A stretch of DNA of 64,000 bases. Origin: Timonella corticicola. Lineage in GTDB: Bacteria; Actinomycetota; Actinomycetes; Actinomycetales; Cellulomonadaceae. The stretch covers positions 124,001-188,000 of the forward strand of contig NZ_JBHUOP010000004.1 in NCBI RefSeq assembly GCF_042683685.1, read 5' to 3'. How positions within the stretch are numbered: position 1 is the first letter of the stretch; each line of letters starts with the position of its first letter. The position numbers and the translations under genes were made by a program. Positions 26,574 through 35,840 of this stretch are shown piece by piece. The notes beneath the pieces were generated by a model, which was not told the DNA's origin, made no database searches, and saw only the letters and a list, made by a program, of their open reading frames with translations.

Positions 26574-28116
26574 CCAACCTACGTCGGACAACACTCCCGT
26601 GCCGGACACCGAGCGGCTGCCCGATACCGAGCACGGGCAGCCGACGCAGCAGCCAACGGTCGAGAGCGTACCCGCTGCAGCCAAGCCGGAGGTGTCTTCG
26701 GGATTGAACGTGCCCCAGCCGCCAGTCCCCGCCCCATATTCTGGTGGGCCAGTCCTGCGGCAACCACAGGCAGTCAACCCGTTCGCCCCGCCTTCGGTGA
26801 CCCCCGGCTACTCCCGGCATCAGCCGCCTGCACCGCAGTATCCACCACACAGCGGTGGCAACCCAGGTAACGGTGGCGTTCCATCACACGGCATCCCACA
26901 GGGCCATGCTCCGAACGGGGGTGCTCTGCACGCAGCCAACGCCTATGGCGGGTCAAACTACCAGGCAGGCCAGCGCGTCGGCAATCAGCCTCGTGCGCGT
27001 GCACGTGTGGGCATGGGAACCGTTGCAGGACTGCTCGTCGTCGCGGTGATCGCCGGGGCGATAGCCGGAAACATCGCAGGGCGCAGTGCCGCGACCAACC
27101 AAAACGCGGCTAACGGGGGTGGCGCGACGATCAATCAGGTGGCACCGGGGGCGCAACCCGAAGCGCGACAACTGGCAGACGGATCGGTGGCAGACATCGC
27201 TGCGAAAGTCCTTCCATCGGTCGTGTTCATCGAGGTCATTGAGGGTGATGGATATGCAACCGGATCTGGCTTCGTCATCTCTGAAGATGGGTACATCCTG
27301 ACCAATCAGCACGTCATCCAAGGCGGCAGCGCCCAGGACTCGATTGTGGTGACCTTTTCTGACGGGCAGGAGGAAACCGCAACTGTAGTGGGTAGTACCA
27401 TCGACTATGACATAGCCGTCATCAAGGTTGACCGCACAGGTCTGGAACCGCTGACGCTCGGCGATTCAGACTCGGCAGTGGTGGGAGACCCGGTTATCGC
27501 CATCGGCGCACCGCTCGGGCTTGAGGGAACCGTCACCACTGGAATCGTCTCGGCGCTGAACCGGCCCGTTTCCGCAGGGGACCTCAACAACACCTCATAT
27601 ATAAACGCAATCCAAACCGATGCCGCCATCAACCCCGGAAACTCCGGCGGGCCTCTGGTCAACACCGCTGGAGAGGTCATCGGCATCAACTCCGCAATCG
27701 CGCAGACTCCCACGCAGATCATGGGAAACACCACCGGGAACATCGGGCTTGGCTTCGCCATCTCCTCCAACCAGGCGGCACGTACCTCTCAGGAGATCAT
27801 CAACACGGGTCAGGCAACCGTTCCTGTCATCGGGGTTCTCCTTGACTCCCGTAACCAGGGGGAGGGCGTCACCGTTGTCTCCGAATCGGTTCAGGGAGAG
27901 GAGCCGGTTACCCCCGGTGGCCCTGCGGATCAAGCGGGAATCGTTGCGGGAGACGTTATCCTTGCAATTGATGGCCGACCGGTAGCACAATCAGACGAGC
28001 TCATCGTTGCGATCCGAGCGAAGGCACCCGGCGAGGAAGTCGTACTCACCCTTCGCGATGGTCAAGACGGAGAACGCGAGGTTACAGTCGTGTTGGGCTC
28101 CCGAGTCGGTGAATGA
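26566..28116 (+). CDS. htrA: HtrA/DegP-like serine protease with PDZ domain
   Basis: Membrane-anchored quality-control protease acting outside the cytoplasmic membrane. Residues 1 to about 145 are a proline-, glycine- and asparagine-rich cytoplasmic tail, followed by a membrane helix (about 148-168). The trypsin-like domain shows the catalytic triad in LTNQHVI (His), DYDIAVIKVD (Asp) and INPGNSGGPLV (Ser). A C-terminal PDZ domain (about 425-510) has the ADQAGIVAGDVILAIDG motif. GTG 26566 overlaps the rseA stop by 8 nt. Its place in the sigE operon supports a role in the stress response. Confidence 0.94.
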   Translation: MSNQPTSDNTPVPDTERLPDTEHGQPTQQPTVESVPAAAKPEVSSGLNVPQPPVPAPYSGGPVLRQPQAVNPFAPPSVTPGYSRHQPPAPQYPPHSGGNPGNGGVPSHGIPQGHAPNGGALHAANAYGGSNYQAGQRVGNQPRARARVGMGTVAGLLVVAVIAGAIAGNIAGRSAATNQNAANGGGATINQVAPGAQPEARQLADGSVADIAAKVLPSVVFIEVIEGDGYATGSGFVISEDGYILTNQHVIQGGSAQDSIVVTFSDGQEETATVVGSTIDYDIAVIKVDRTGLEPLTLGDSDSAVVGDPVIAIGAPLGLEGTVTTGIVSALNRPVSAGDLNNTSYINAIQTDAAINPGNSGGPLVNTAGEVIGINSAIAQTPTQIMGNTTGNIGLGFAISSNQAARTSQEIINTGQATVPVIGVLLDSRNQGEGVTVVSESVQGEEPVTPGGPADQAGIVAGDVILAIDGRPVAQSDELIVAIRAKAPGEEVVLTLRDGQDGEREVTVVLGSRVGE

Positions 28117-28143
28117 CAAGAGACTGATCGCGTGTGTGCGTGC

Positions 28144-28163
28144 CCGAACATCAGGACGTTCGG
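28144..28163 (+). terminator. Small hairpin between htrA and tatB
   Basis: CCGAAC (28144-28149) and GTTCGG (28158-28163) form a 6-bp stem with an 8-nt loop. No T-run; weak terminator or attenuator at best. Confidence 0.35.
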
Positions 28164-28209
28164 TAGCTAGGAAAATCACTGCCAGGGCGGTTCAAGACAA
28201 GGGGAGAAC

Positions 28210-28626
28210 GTGATTTTTGGGCTAGGCGGAGAAGAGATATTCGTCATCATCCTCATCACGATCTTCGTGGTGGGGCCTGAGAGGCTGCCCGGATATGTCC
28301 AACAGATCACCGAGTTCATCAAGGGCGCTCGCCGGTTTATGGCCGACGCAAAGGCAAAGGTAGACGAGGAACTCGGCCCCGAGTTCTCCGATGTCGACTG
28401 GCAGAAACTCGATCCACGCCAGTACGATCCACGCAAGATCGTGCGCGAAGCCCTGCTCGAGGACACGATCCTCGATCCGCAGCGCAATGCAGCCGCCGTA
28501 GGAGTGGTCGGAGTGTCCACCGCAGGCGCCGCAACTGCAGCACCACGTCCCCGGACTCCTGGCTTCGACACCTATACTGCCCTTGCACAGGGCTCTCCGG
28601 CGCCATTCGATCCAGAGGCGACCTAG
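28210..28626 (+). CDS. tatB: Sec-independent translocase subunit TatB
   Basis: Part of the twin-arginine translocase that exports folded proteins. One N-terminal membrane helix (residues about 2-20, IFGLGGEEIFVIILITIFVVG) leads into the family motif GPERLPGYV and an amphipathic helix (about 28-60), then a variable charged tail, as expected for TatB rather than the shorter TatA. GTG 28210 has AGGGGAG upstream with good spacing. 138 residues. It lies after htrA as in the mycobacterial sigE cluster. Confidence 0.93.
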   Translation: MIFGLGGEEIFVIILITIFVVGPERLPGYVQQITEFIKGARRFMADAKAKVDEELGPEFSDVDWQKLDPRQYDPRKIVREALLEDTILDPQRNAAAVGVVGVSTAGAATAAPRPRTPGFDTYTALAQGSPAPFDPEAT

Positions 28627-28722
28627 GTCCGGTCCACACCCGAGGCGGGCCTGTGCGAGGGGCGTCCCGAAATGGGGACCACAAATTCGAGATTCGAGCC
28701 CGAGCCTGTAAGAATGGGAGTC

Positions 28723-29748
28723 ATGACTACTGAAACCCTCCGTCCGAGGATTCTCTCGGGTATGCAGCCTTCCAATGATTCCCTGACTCTCGGAAACTAC
28801 ATTGGCGCGTTGACACAGTGGGTGAAGCTTCAGGACTCATACGACACCTTCTACATGATGGCGGACCTTCACGCCCTCACCGTGAATCCAGACCCAGATA
28901 AACTCCGTGACCGTACGCGGCGTACACTCGCACAATATCTTGCTGGAGGCGTGGACCCAGAGCGTTCAACGCTGTTCGTGCAGTCACATGTGTCCCAACA
29001 CGCGGAACTGGCATGGATTTTGTCCTGCCAGACGGGCTTTGGCGAAGCCGGTCGCATGACCCAGTTCAAGGACAAGTCCGCGAAGCAGGGCGAGTCTGGC
29101 ACAACCGTTGGACTGTTCACGTACCCGGTGCTCATGGCCGCTGACATCCTGCTGTATGACGCCGCTCTTGTACCGGTTGGTGAAGACCAGCGCCAACATC
29201 TCGAACTGACGCGAAACCTCGCTGAGCGCGCCAATGCCCGGTTCGGAGACGACACCTTCGTCGTGCCAGACGCACACATTGTGAAGTCGATTGCAAAGAT
29301 CTACGACCTCCAGAACCCGACCGCCAAGATGAGCAAGTCGGAGACCGGAAAAGGCACCCTGTGGCTGCTTGAAGACCCAAAGAAGGCCGCCAAGAAAATC
29401 AAGTCCGCCGTGACGGATGCGGGTACGGAGATCCGCTACGACGCTGCCGAGAAGCCTGGCGTGTCCAATCTGCTCAGCATCTACTCGGTGTTCAGCGGCA
29501 AAAGCATCGAGCAGCTTGAAGCCGAGTACGAGGGTAAGCAGTACGGACACCTTAAGGTGGACCTCGCGGAGATCATGGAGAACTTCCTGACCGATTTCCA
29601 GTCGAAGGTGAATGTCTACCTCGACGATCCGGCACAGCTTGACAAGATCCTCGCCGTTGGCGCGGCAAAGGCCCGCGACATCGCGCAGGAGACCGTTAGC
29701 CGTGTTTACTCCAAGGTTGGGCTGCTGCAGCCGAGCGCAGAGGCGTAA
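28723..29748 (+). CDS. trpS: Tryptophanyl-tRNA synthetase TrpS
   Basis: Charges tRNA-Trp. The class I HIGH-like motif is within SDSLTLGNYIGAL region (about residue 20, read as NDSLTLGNYIG), the tryptophan/ATP pocket includes GEDQRQHLELTRNLA, and the KMSKS loop is AKMSKSE (about residue 200). 341 residues, usual for bacterial TrpS. ATG 28723 starts the conserved protein; GGGAG is only 2 nt before it, and a TAAGAAT hexamer-like element is 8 nt upstream, so it may be another near-leaderless start. Followed within 3 nt by the RNA ligase-like gene. Confidence 0.95.
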   Translation: MTTETLRPRILSGMQPSNDSLTLGNYIGALTQWVKLQDSYDTFYMMADLHALTVNPDPDKLRDRTRRTLAQYLAGGVDPERSTLFVQSHVSQHAELAWILSCQTGFGEAGRMTQFKDKSAKQGESGTTVGLFTYPVLMAADILLYDAALVPVGEDQRQHLELTRNLAERANARFGDDTFVVPDAHIVKSIAKIYDLQNPTAKMSKSETGKGTLWLLEDPKKAAKKIKSAVTDAGTEIRYDAAEKPGVSNLLSIYSVFSGKSIEQLEAEYEGKQYGHLKVDLAEIMENFLTDFQSKVNVYLDDPAQLDKILAVGAAKARDIAQETVSRVYSKVGLLQPSAEA

Positions 29749-29751
29749 CAC

Positions 29752-30321
29752 GTGACCCAGTCCGAGCGGATGGGATCCGGGAAACGGATCGGCATCTCCA
29801 TCGAAATTCCCGAGCCTATGGGCAGCGAACTACAAAATGCGCGCCGCAGTTTTGGGGACCCCATGGCTGACGCGATTCCCCCGCATATCACTGTGATCGG
29901 TCCAACCGATATCGACCCTGACGAGTTGGATGAGATCGGTGAGCACATCCAGTACGCATGCGCGCAGGTTGAGCCGTTCACGGTGCATTTGCGGGGGAGT
30001 GCCACGTTTCGCCCGGTCTCACCGGTGGTGTTCATTCAGGTGGTGGATGGAATCGCTCAGTGCGAGCAACTCGAATCCCTCATGAGAGCCGGACCGCTCG
30101 CACACGAAACACGTTTCAACTACCACCCGCATGTCACGATCGCACACGAGATCGACGATGAGGCGCTGGACGCGGCGTTCAATCGGATGGCCTTTTACGA
30201 GGCGAGTTTTGAGGTAAGGCACATCCATCTGTATGAGCACGGGGCTGACAACGTGTGGCGGCCGATCGTGAGTTACCCACTCGGTGGTGGGGAGTCACTC
30301 ACGATGTCGGCTGCGGAGTGA
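29752..30321 (+). CDS. 2'-5' RNA ligase family protein (2H phosphoesterase)
   Basis: A 189-residue protein with the two H-x-T motifs that define the 2H phosphoesterase superfamily: PPHITVIGP (about residue 44) and HPHVTIAHE (about residue 123). Such proteins ligate or hydrolyse 2'-5' or cyclic nucleotide bonds; the in vivo substrate is generally unknown. GTG 29752 follows trpS by 3 nt; ATG 29770 is an alternative start. Located between trpS and a YihY-type gene. Confidence 0.85.
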   Translation: MTQSERMGSGKRIGISIEIPEPMGSELQNARRSFGDPMADAIPPHITVIGPTDIDPDELDEIGEHIQYACAQVEPFTVHLRGSATFRPVSPVVFIQVVDGIAQCEQLESLMRAGPLAHETRFNYHPHVTIAHEIDDEALDAAFNRMAFYEASFEVRHIHLYEHGADNVWRPIVSYPLGGGESLTMSAAE

Positions 30322-30383
30322 CAACGCGGGCGATTGTGCCTGTTTGCGCTGCATGCGCGCACGCGTGATCAGGCTTCCTCTCA

Positions 30384-30389
30384 TAGACT
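30384..30389 (+). promoter_or_regulatory. Putative -10 of leaderless YihY/BrkB gene
   Basis: TAGACT, exactly 6 nt before ATG 30396, without a ribosome binding site. Confidence 0.5.
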
Positions 30390-30395
30390 GGTGAG

Positions 30396-31469
30396 ATGCC
30401 ATCACCTTGGATTTCCCAGACCAAAGACATCGCACAGGATCTATTAGCGCGATGGAAGAACTCTCGGCTGGCTCGAGCGCTGAAGCAATACACCCTCGCA
30501 AATGGCGCCCTGTTGTGTGGCGGGATCACCTACAAGGCACTCTTCTCCTTGTTTGCCGCGTTAACCATAGGCTTTACGGTGTTTGTGCGGGTCCTTGGGA
30601 ACAACGTCGAGTTACGTGATTCTGTCGTTGAGGCGATCAACAATGCCGTGCCAGGGCTGATTGCAGACAGCGATCACAGGGGCATCCTGAGTATCGACGA
30701 TCTGGTGGTATCCACAGGACTCAACCTCACCTCGATCATCGCGTTTGGCGTACTGCTCTGGGCAGTCATCACCTGTATGGACGCCGTCCGCGCGTCTGTG
30801 CGGGCAATGTTCTCCCTGCCGCCCAAGGGAGCCACAGCCATCGGTGCCAAGTTGCGTAGCCTAGCGGCCTTTGTGTGCGTGGCTGTCGGGATTCTGCTGT
30901 CATCGGTAGCTGGCGTTTTCGCCAACTCGGTGGGTAGGATTTTCGACGATTCCCGCCCGCTGGGTGCCGTCACCTCCGTTGCGTTGAACCTGGGTTCTCA
31001 CCTGGCGACGCTACTGTTTGATGCCGCGGTGTTCGTCCTGATCGTGCGACTGCTGGCAGGAGTCAAGCTACCGAGGCGTGATCTGCTGATCGGTGCTGTG
31101 ACCAGTGCCATTGGATTCGCTGTGATTCGTTATCTTGGTACGAGCGTTGTCGTGGGTTCAGCAACGAACAACCCACTGTTTGCCACGGGTGCCGTCCTGG
31201 TGACCATATTGGTGTGGTTGTACATGTGCTCACGCATCTTGTTGACGGCTTCCGCGTTGGCGGCGAACGTACCGCTGGAACAACTCGAGAAGATTGAGCG
31301 GGACCTCAGCGGGGTCACGCACGATCCCAAGGCTGACGACGCGACTGCGCAGAGTGCCGATGGGGTCCTAGAACCGGTCGCTGCTGCCCCTAAGAGCTGT
31401 AGACCGGCGCTCATAGCGGCTGTTGCGGGGTTCATCGGGGGAATCATGTTCGCCCGCTCTAGAACCTGA
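30396..31469 (+). CDS. yhjD: YihY/virulence factor BrkB family membrane protein
   Basis: A 357-residue integral membrane protein with six predicted helices. Family features include the N-terminal amphipathic segment, ALLCGGITYKALFSLFAALT (first helix) and the C-terminal VTILVWLYMCSRILLTASALAAN. The family has been called ribonuclease BN by error; YhjD of E. coli influences lipid A export, and the role in Gram-positives is unknown. The trpS-yhjD linkage is also found in mycobacteria. A variable acidic tail and one extra C-terminal helix end the protein. Confidence 0.88.
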   Translation: MPSPWISQTKDIAQDLLARWKNSRLARALKQYTLANGALLCGGITYKALFSLFAALTIGFTVFVRVLGNNVELRDSVVEAINNAVPGLIADSDHRGILSIDDLVVSTGLNLTSIIAFGVLLWAVITCMDAVRASVRAMFSLPPKGATAIGAKLRSLAAFVCVAVGILLSSVAGVFANSVGRIFDDSRPLGAVTSVALNLGSHLATLLFDAAVFVLIVRLLAGVKLPRRDLLIGAVTSAIGFAVIRYLGTSVVVGSATNNPLFATGAVLVTILVWLYMCSRILLTASALAANVPLEQLEKIERDLSGVTHDPKADDATAQSADGVLEPVAAAPKSCRPALIAAVAGFIGGIMFARSRT

Positions 31470-31721
31470 CCAACTTCCCCATACCTGCCTCTGGCCGGAG
31501 GACATACCCACCTGCGCTCATGGACCGAGCCGCGCTGCCCCAGTTCCGGTTGAACGTGTAGAAAGTTGCTTCACTGTGAGGACCGCAGACCTACACTGTG
31601 CAGTAATTTCCTGCACATTCAACTACCGGTGCGTCCAACGTTCCGCATGTTCAATCAACCCGAGCGCCCACCGCGACTCCAGCCATATCGTGGAGAGTAC
31701 TCGGCCGGAAATCTCAAAGCG
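31470..31721. other. Non-coding interval between yhjD and the sdh terminator
   Basis: No credible coding frame. The only structure seen is TGTGCAG-N7-CTGCACA (31597-31617), a perfect 7-bp inverted repeat that could be an operator or small RNA hairpin. Confidence 0.4.
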
Positions 31722-31768
31722 AAGGGGGTGGTTTCCCCGTTCGTCATGAACTGGGAAACCGCCCCCTT
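31722..31768. terminator. Terminator between convergent yhjD and sdhB
   Basis: AAGGGGGTGGTTTCCC (31722-31737) pairs with 31753-31768 over 16 bp with one G-T; 15-nt loop; the right arm continues CCCTTT. Confidence 0.8.
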
Positions 31769-31786
31769 TAGCGTGGTGGTGGAGGT

Positions 31787-32551
31787 TTAGAAGGCACGGC
31801 GAATGATCGCCTGCTTGACCTCTTGGATCGCCTTTGTGACCTCAATTCCTCGGGGGCAGGCCTCCGAGCAGTTGAAGGTGGTGCGGCAACGCCAGACACC
31901 TTCCTTGTCGTTGAGGATCTCCAGACGCTGAGCGGCACCCTCATCACGTGAGTCGAAAATGAACCGGTGCGCGTTGACGATTGCCGCAGGGCCAAAGTAT
32001 TGGCCGTCCGTCCAGAACACGGGGCATGACGAGGTGCACGCAGCACACAGGATGCACTTCGTGGTGTCGTCGAACCGCTCACGCTGTTCAGCCGACTGGA
32101 TGCGCTCCTTGGACGGCTGATTACCGCTCGTGATCAGGAATGGCATGATCTCGCGGTAGGACGCGAAGAATGGCTCCATGTCCACGACCAGGTCCTTGAC
32201 CACTGGCAGGCCCTTGATCGGTTCAACCGTGATCGGCTTGGAAGGGTTCAAGTCCTTGAGCAGCGTCTTGCAGGCAAGACGGTTACGTCCGTTGATGCGC
32301 ATCGCGTCAGAACCGCAGATTCCGTGCGCACACGAGCGACGGAACGTGAGCGATCCATCGTGGTCCCACTTGATCTTGTGCAGTGCGTCAAGGACACGGT
32401 CAGTGCCGTACATGGTGAGTGTGTACTCGTCCCAGTAGGCCTCATCACCGTGCTCGGACTCTGGCAGATAGCGACGGACCTTGAGGGTCACCTCAAACGA
32501 TGGGATCTCTCCGGTACTACCCTGAGCGGATTTGTCGAGTGTCGCGGTCAT
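31787..32551 (-). CDS. sdhB: Succinate dehydrogenase iron-sulfur subunit SdhB
   Basis: Electron-transfer subunit of complex II, 254 residues. The N-terminal plant-type [2Fe-2S] region is SCAHGICGSDAM with the last ligand in NRLAC; the aspartate in CGSD replaces cysteine as in E. coli SdhB. The C-terminal half has the [4Fe-4S] motif CILCAACTSSCPV, the [3Fe-4S] motif CRTTFNCSEACPRGI. Start ATG overlaps the sdhA stop by one base, so the two are translationally coupled. Last gene of the sdhCDAB operon. Confidence 0.96.
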   Translation of the reverse strand: MTATLDKSAQGSTGEIPSFEVTLKVRRYLPESEHGDEAYWDEYTLTMYGTDRVLDALHKIKWDHDGSLTFRRSCAHGICGSDAMRINGRNRLACKTLLKDLNPSKPITVEPIKGLPVVKDLVVDMEPFFASYREIMPFLITSGNQPSKERIQSAEQRERFDDTTKCILCAACTSSCPVFWTDGQYFGPAAIVNAHRFIFDSRDEGAAQRLEILNDKEGVWRCRTTFNCSEACPRGIEVTKAIQEVKQAIIRRAF

Positions 32552-34398
32552 CAGTACTTCCGTTCCATCGGCTCGTACCGGGTCTGCGTGACCGGCTTTG
32601 AACCGAGCACGACCTGGTAGTCGTCAAATCGATCAGAGCGCGTAAAGGCACTCTTGGGGGTGAGCGGCGCATCGTCAACGACCGTGTCTACTTCGAATTC
32701 GAGCGGGCGACGGTAGATCATCGTGTGCTGCATGAAGTTGGCGTCATCGCGATCTGGGTAGTCCTCGCGGAAGTGGCCCCCACGGGATTCCTTCCGGTTG
32801 AGTGCGGCGATGACCGTGACCTCAGCGATGTCCAGTAAGAAGCCGAGTTCGAGGGCTTCCAGCAGGTCGGTGTTGAACATCTTGCCCTTGTCCTGCACAG
32901 AGACGCGTGAATAGCGTTCCTGAAGGACCCGGATGTCCGCGAGGGCCTGCTTGAGGGATTCGTCGGTGCGGAACACCTGAGCGTTGGCGTCCATGGTCTC
33001 CTGAAGTTCCTTACGGACGTCGGAGACTCGCTCGCCGTCTGGTCGGGTGCGAATCTCTTCCAACTGCGCGACTACGCGTGCCGCCGAGTTTTCAGGCAGA
33101 TCGATGAACTTGGCGGTCTTGGCGTAGGCCGCCGCAGTACGTCCGGCTCGCTTACCAAAGACGTTGATGTCGAGCAGGGAGTTGGTTCCCAGACGGTTTG
33201 AGCCATGCACGGAAACGCAGGCAACCTCACCGGCAGCGTACAGTCCCTTGACCACGTCGTCGGAGTTGCGGAGGACCTCGGCTTCGACGTTCGTGGGAAT
33301 GCCCCCCATCGCATAGTGTGCGGTTGGGTAGACCGGAACCGGTTCGGTGTAGGGCTCGATGCCGAGATAGGTGCGCGCGAACTCGGTGATGTCTGGGAGC
33401 TTTGCATCAATGTGTGCTGGCTCAAGGTGGGTCAGATCGAGTAGGACGTAATCCTTGTTCGGGCCGGCACCGCGGCCTTCACGTACCTCGTTTGCCATGG
33501 AACGAGCCACGATGTCACGCGGTGCGAGGTCCTTGATGGTTGGCGCGTAGCGTTCCATGAAGCGTTCACCGTTGCCGTTACGCAGGATTCCACCTTCGCC
33601 ACGGGCTGCTTCGGAGAGCAGGATTCCCAAGCCTGCAAGGCCTGTTGGGTGGAACTGGAAGAACTCCATGTCCTCGAGAGGGAGACCACGACGCAGCGCC
33701 AGCGCCATGCCGTCACCGGTGAGGGTGTGAGCGTTCGAGGTGGTCTTGAAGATCTTTCCGGCACCACCGGTTGCAAAGATGATGGACTTTGCCTGGAAGA
33801 CGTGGATCTCACCCGTGGCAAGGTCGTACGCGACAACACCGGTTGCGTTGACCTCTTCACCATCTGGGACCTGTCCAGCGGAGAGGTCGTGATCCACGAT
33901 GAGGTCGAGTACGTAGAACTCGTTGAAGAACTCCACGTTCTGCTTGACGCAGTTTTGGTAGAGGGTCTGCAGGATCATGTGGCCGGTGCGGTCTGCCGCA
34001 TAGCAGGCGCGGCGCACGGCAGCCTCACCGTGGTTGCGGGTGTGGCCACCGAAGCGACGCTGGTCGATGCGTCCCTCGGGGGTGCGGTTAAACGGCAGCC
34101 CCATGCGTTCGAGGTCGAGGACCGCGTCGATGGCTTCCTTGGCCATAATCTCGGCTGCGTCCTGGTCAACGAGGTAGTCGCCGCCCTTGACGGTGTCAAA
34201 GGTGTGCCATTCCCAGTTGTCTTCCTCGACGTTTGCGAGTGCCGCGCACATTCCGCCCTGTGCTGCACCGGTGTGGGAGCGGGTTGGGTAGAGCTTGGAG
34301 ATGACTGCGGTGCGGACCTCAGACGATGCCTCGAGTGCGGCACGCATCCCGGCGCCACCTGCGCCGACAATCACGACGTCATACTGGTGAGTTTGCAT
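32551..34398 (-). CDS. sdhA: Succinate dehydrogenase flavoprotein subunit SdhA
   Basis: Catalytic subunit oxidising succinate to fumarate. The FAD-binding Rossmann motif VVIVGAGGAGMRAAL begins at residue 8, and SHTGAAQGGMCAAL contains the histidine that binds FAD covalently. Active-site segments HPTGLAGLGIL and the arginine/histidine region NRLGTNSLLDINVFG follow. 615 residues is the usual size. It is preceded by AGGAGG about 11 nt from ATG 34398. Confidence 0.97.
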   Translation of the reverse strand: MQTHQYDVVIVGAGGAGMRAALEASSEVRTAVISKLYPTRSHTGAAQGGMCAALANVEEDNWEWHTFDTVKGGDYLVDQDAAEIMAKEAIDAVLDLERMGLPFNRTPEGRIDQRRFGGHTRNHGEAAVRRACYAADRTGHMILQTLYQNCVKQNVEFFNEFYVLDLIVDHDLSAGQVPDGEEVNATGVVAYDLATGEIHVFQAKSIIFATGGAGKIFKTTSNAHTLTGDGMALALRRGLPLEDMEFFQFHPTGLAGLGILLSEAARGEGGILRNGNGERFMERYAPTIKDLAPRDIVARSMANEVREGRGAGPNKDYVLLDLTHLEPAHIDAKLPDITEFARTYLGIEPYTEPVPVYPTAHYAMGGIPTNVEAEVLRNSDDVVKGLYAAGEVACVSVHGSNRLGTNSLLDINVFGKRAGRTAAAYAKTAKFIDLPENSAARVVAQLEEIRTRPDGERVSDVRKELQETMDANAQVFRTDESLKQALADIRVLQERYSRVSVQDKGKMFNTDLLEALELGFLLDIAEVTVIAALNRKESRGGHFREDYPDRDDANFMQHTMIYRRPLEFEVDTVVDDAPLTPKSAFTRSDRFDDYQVVLGSKPVTQTRYEPMERKY

Positions 34399-34433
34399 CT
34401 GGTGTGATGCCTCCTATGTGTGAAAAGTGGGCG

Positions 34434-34886
34434 CTAGCGGGCTTCGCAGATGGTGGGTAGAAGCTCGGCTGGGGAGTTTGCCGGGCACGGGTCGAACGTG
34501 AAGATGACGAGTGTGCCGAGAACGACCGTGATGGTGAAGCCGATTGCGAGCAGGGACTTCAGCACAACACGGGTCGCGTGCCTCTCTGCGTAGTCATTGA
34601 TGACCGTGCGAACTCCGTTGGTGCCGTGGATCATCGCGAGCCAGAGCATCAGCAGGTCCCAGGTCTGCCAGAAGGGGCTGGAGAGCTTTCCACCGACGAA
34701 TGCGAAATCGATGCGGTTGATTCCGCCGTCCACCATGAGGTTCACGAACAGGTGTCCGAAGATGAGCACTACGAGGATGACACCTGAGACGCGCATGAAC
34801 AGCCAGCCCCACAACTCAAAGTTGCCACGGGTCAGTGTTGTACGCCTGTACTTGTCGCGAGGGGAGGCGATGGCAGAGTTACTCAT
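34434..34886 (-). CDS. sdhD: Succinate dehydrogenase membrane anchor subunit SdhD
   Basis: A 150-residue protein with three membrane helices (about residues 30-52, 75-95, 110-132). The motif MIHGTNGVRTVINDY holds the conserved residues of quinone and heme sites in SdhD-type anchors. It overlaps the sdhC stop by one base and lies in the sdhCDAB order normal for Gram-positive actinobacteria with mitochondrial-like complex II. Confidence 0.9.
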   Translation of the reverse strand: MSNSAIASPRDKYRRTTLTRGNFELWGWLFMRVSGVILVVLIFGHLFVNLMVDGGINRIDFAFVGGKLSSPFWQTWDLLMLWLAMIHGTNGVRTVINDYAERHATRVVLKSLLAIGFTITVVLGTLVIFTFDPCPANSPAELLPTICEAR

Positions 34887-35269
34887 CAGTGACCCCCTCC
34901 GAAGATGTTGCTCAGGTGACGTGGCAGGAAGCCAGCGGCGGTGACGGCAACGAGTCCGACGACGACCCAGAGCATGACGCGCTGGTACTTCGGGCCTTTG
35001 GACCAGAAGTCGACGAGGATCAGGCGCAGCCCGTTGAACGCGTGGAAGGCGACTGCGAGAACGAGTCCGGCCTCACCGAGTCCGAGGATTGGCGTCTTGT
35101 ACGCGCCGATCACAGCGTTGTAGGCCTCGGGGGAGACCCGCACGAGGGCGGTGTCGAGGACATGGACGAGAAGGAAGAGGAACAGCAGAACTCCGGTTAC
35201 GCGGTGCGCAACCCAAGACCACATGCCTTCGCGGCCGCGGTAGAGCGTTCCTGCAGGTGCGCTTGGCAC
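34886..35269 (-). CDS. sdhC: Succinate dehydrogenase cytochrome b556 subunit SdhC
   Basis: Membrane anchor that binds heme b and quinone, 127 residues, three helices. The family motif YRGREGMWSWVAHRVTGVLLF and the heme-ligand region FHAFNGLRLILVDF are clear. The start is placed at GTG 35269, since AGGAGG lies 7 nt upstream on the minus strand; an open frame back to 35386 adds a histidine- and proline-rich leader that is not part of the family. First gene of the sdh operon. Confidence 0.92.
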   Translation of the reverse strand: MPSAPAGTLYRGREGMWSWVAHRVTGVLLFLFLLVHVLDTALVRVSPEAYNAVIGAYKTPILGLGEAGLVLAVAFHAFNGLRLILVDFWSKGPKYQRVMLWVVVGLVAVTAAGFLPRHLSNIFGGGH

Positions 35270-35454
35270 TGTGGCGCCTCCTGTGTGCGAGTGATGAGGA
35301 CAGGGTGGGTGGATGTGCCGGTGTCTCCATAGTGCGTGGCACGTCATGGAAAGGAGGACGGCACTGTCCATATCCACCTTTTGCATTAACTGTAGTGAAT
35401 TTTGTGGGGGACAAGTGAATCGAGGGATGTAAAAACTCGACCCAACCTCTCGAT

Positions 35455-35470
35455 TGTGAGGATTCCCACA
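35455..35470. promoter_or_regulatory. CRP/GlxR-like operator in the sdhC-manC divergent region
   Basis: TGTGAGGATTCCCACA matches TGTGA-N6-TCACA at 9 of 10 positions and is flanked to TTGTG...CACAA. It is about 185 bp upstream of sdhC and 370 bp upstream of manC, so control of the sdh operon is more likely. The remaining 35270-35840 interval holds a GGGAC/GTCCC hairpin (35505-35518) and no credible gene. Confidence 0.5.
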
Positions 35471-35840
35471 AATTCTTGCACTCTCTCGAGGAATGTCACC
35501 GCCGGGGACTTTTGTCCCGAAAGCCTGCGATTTCGCTGTGTTTATGCGGGCTTATCGGCCCAATCGCGGGCTTTGCGGCGATGCTACAGGGACGCTTAAA
35601 AGAAATTCGTGAGACGGAATCTCATTTTTTGGACGCCATTTACGCTACAAATATGTTGCGAAATTCGGTGAATTCGATCACGCTCTGCCTATTGCGGGCA
35701 GCATGGCGCTTGGATCGGTTCAGATGGGGACGCAGGGTAAACGCAGAGTAAACTTCGTCAGAGAGTTTGCCGAAGGCAGGGACACCCAGCGTTCCGGCAA
35801 CCACCGGACATCGCTAACACGGGAAAAGGCACTGAACACA

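Noticed and set aside
31597..31617. tRNA or small structured RNA in the yhjD-sdhB gap
   Set aside because: Only a 7-bp dyad was found; no cloverleaf and no strong promoter.
33649..34407. 252-residue plus-strand frame in sdhA
   Set aside because: Shadow of a highly conserved flavoprotein gene on the other strand.
35270..35386. N-terminal leader of SdhC
   Set aside because: His/Pro-rich leader lacks similarity; AGGAGG places the start at 35269.
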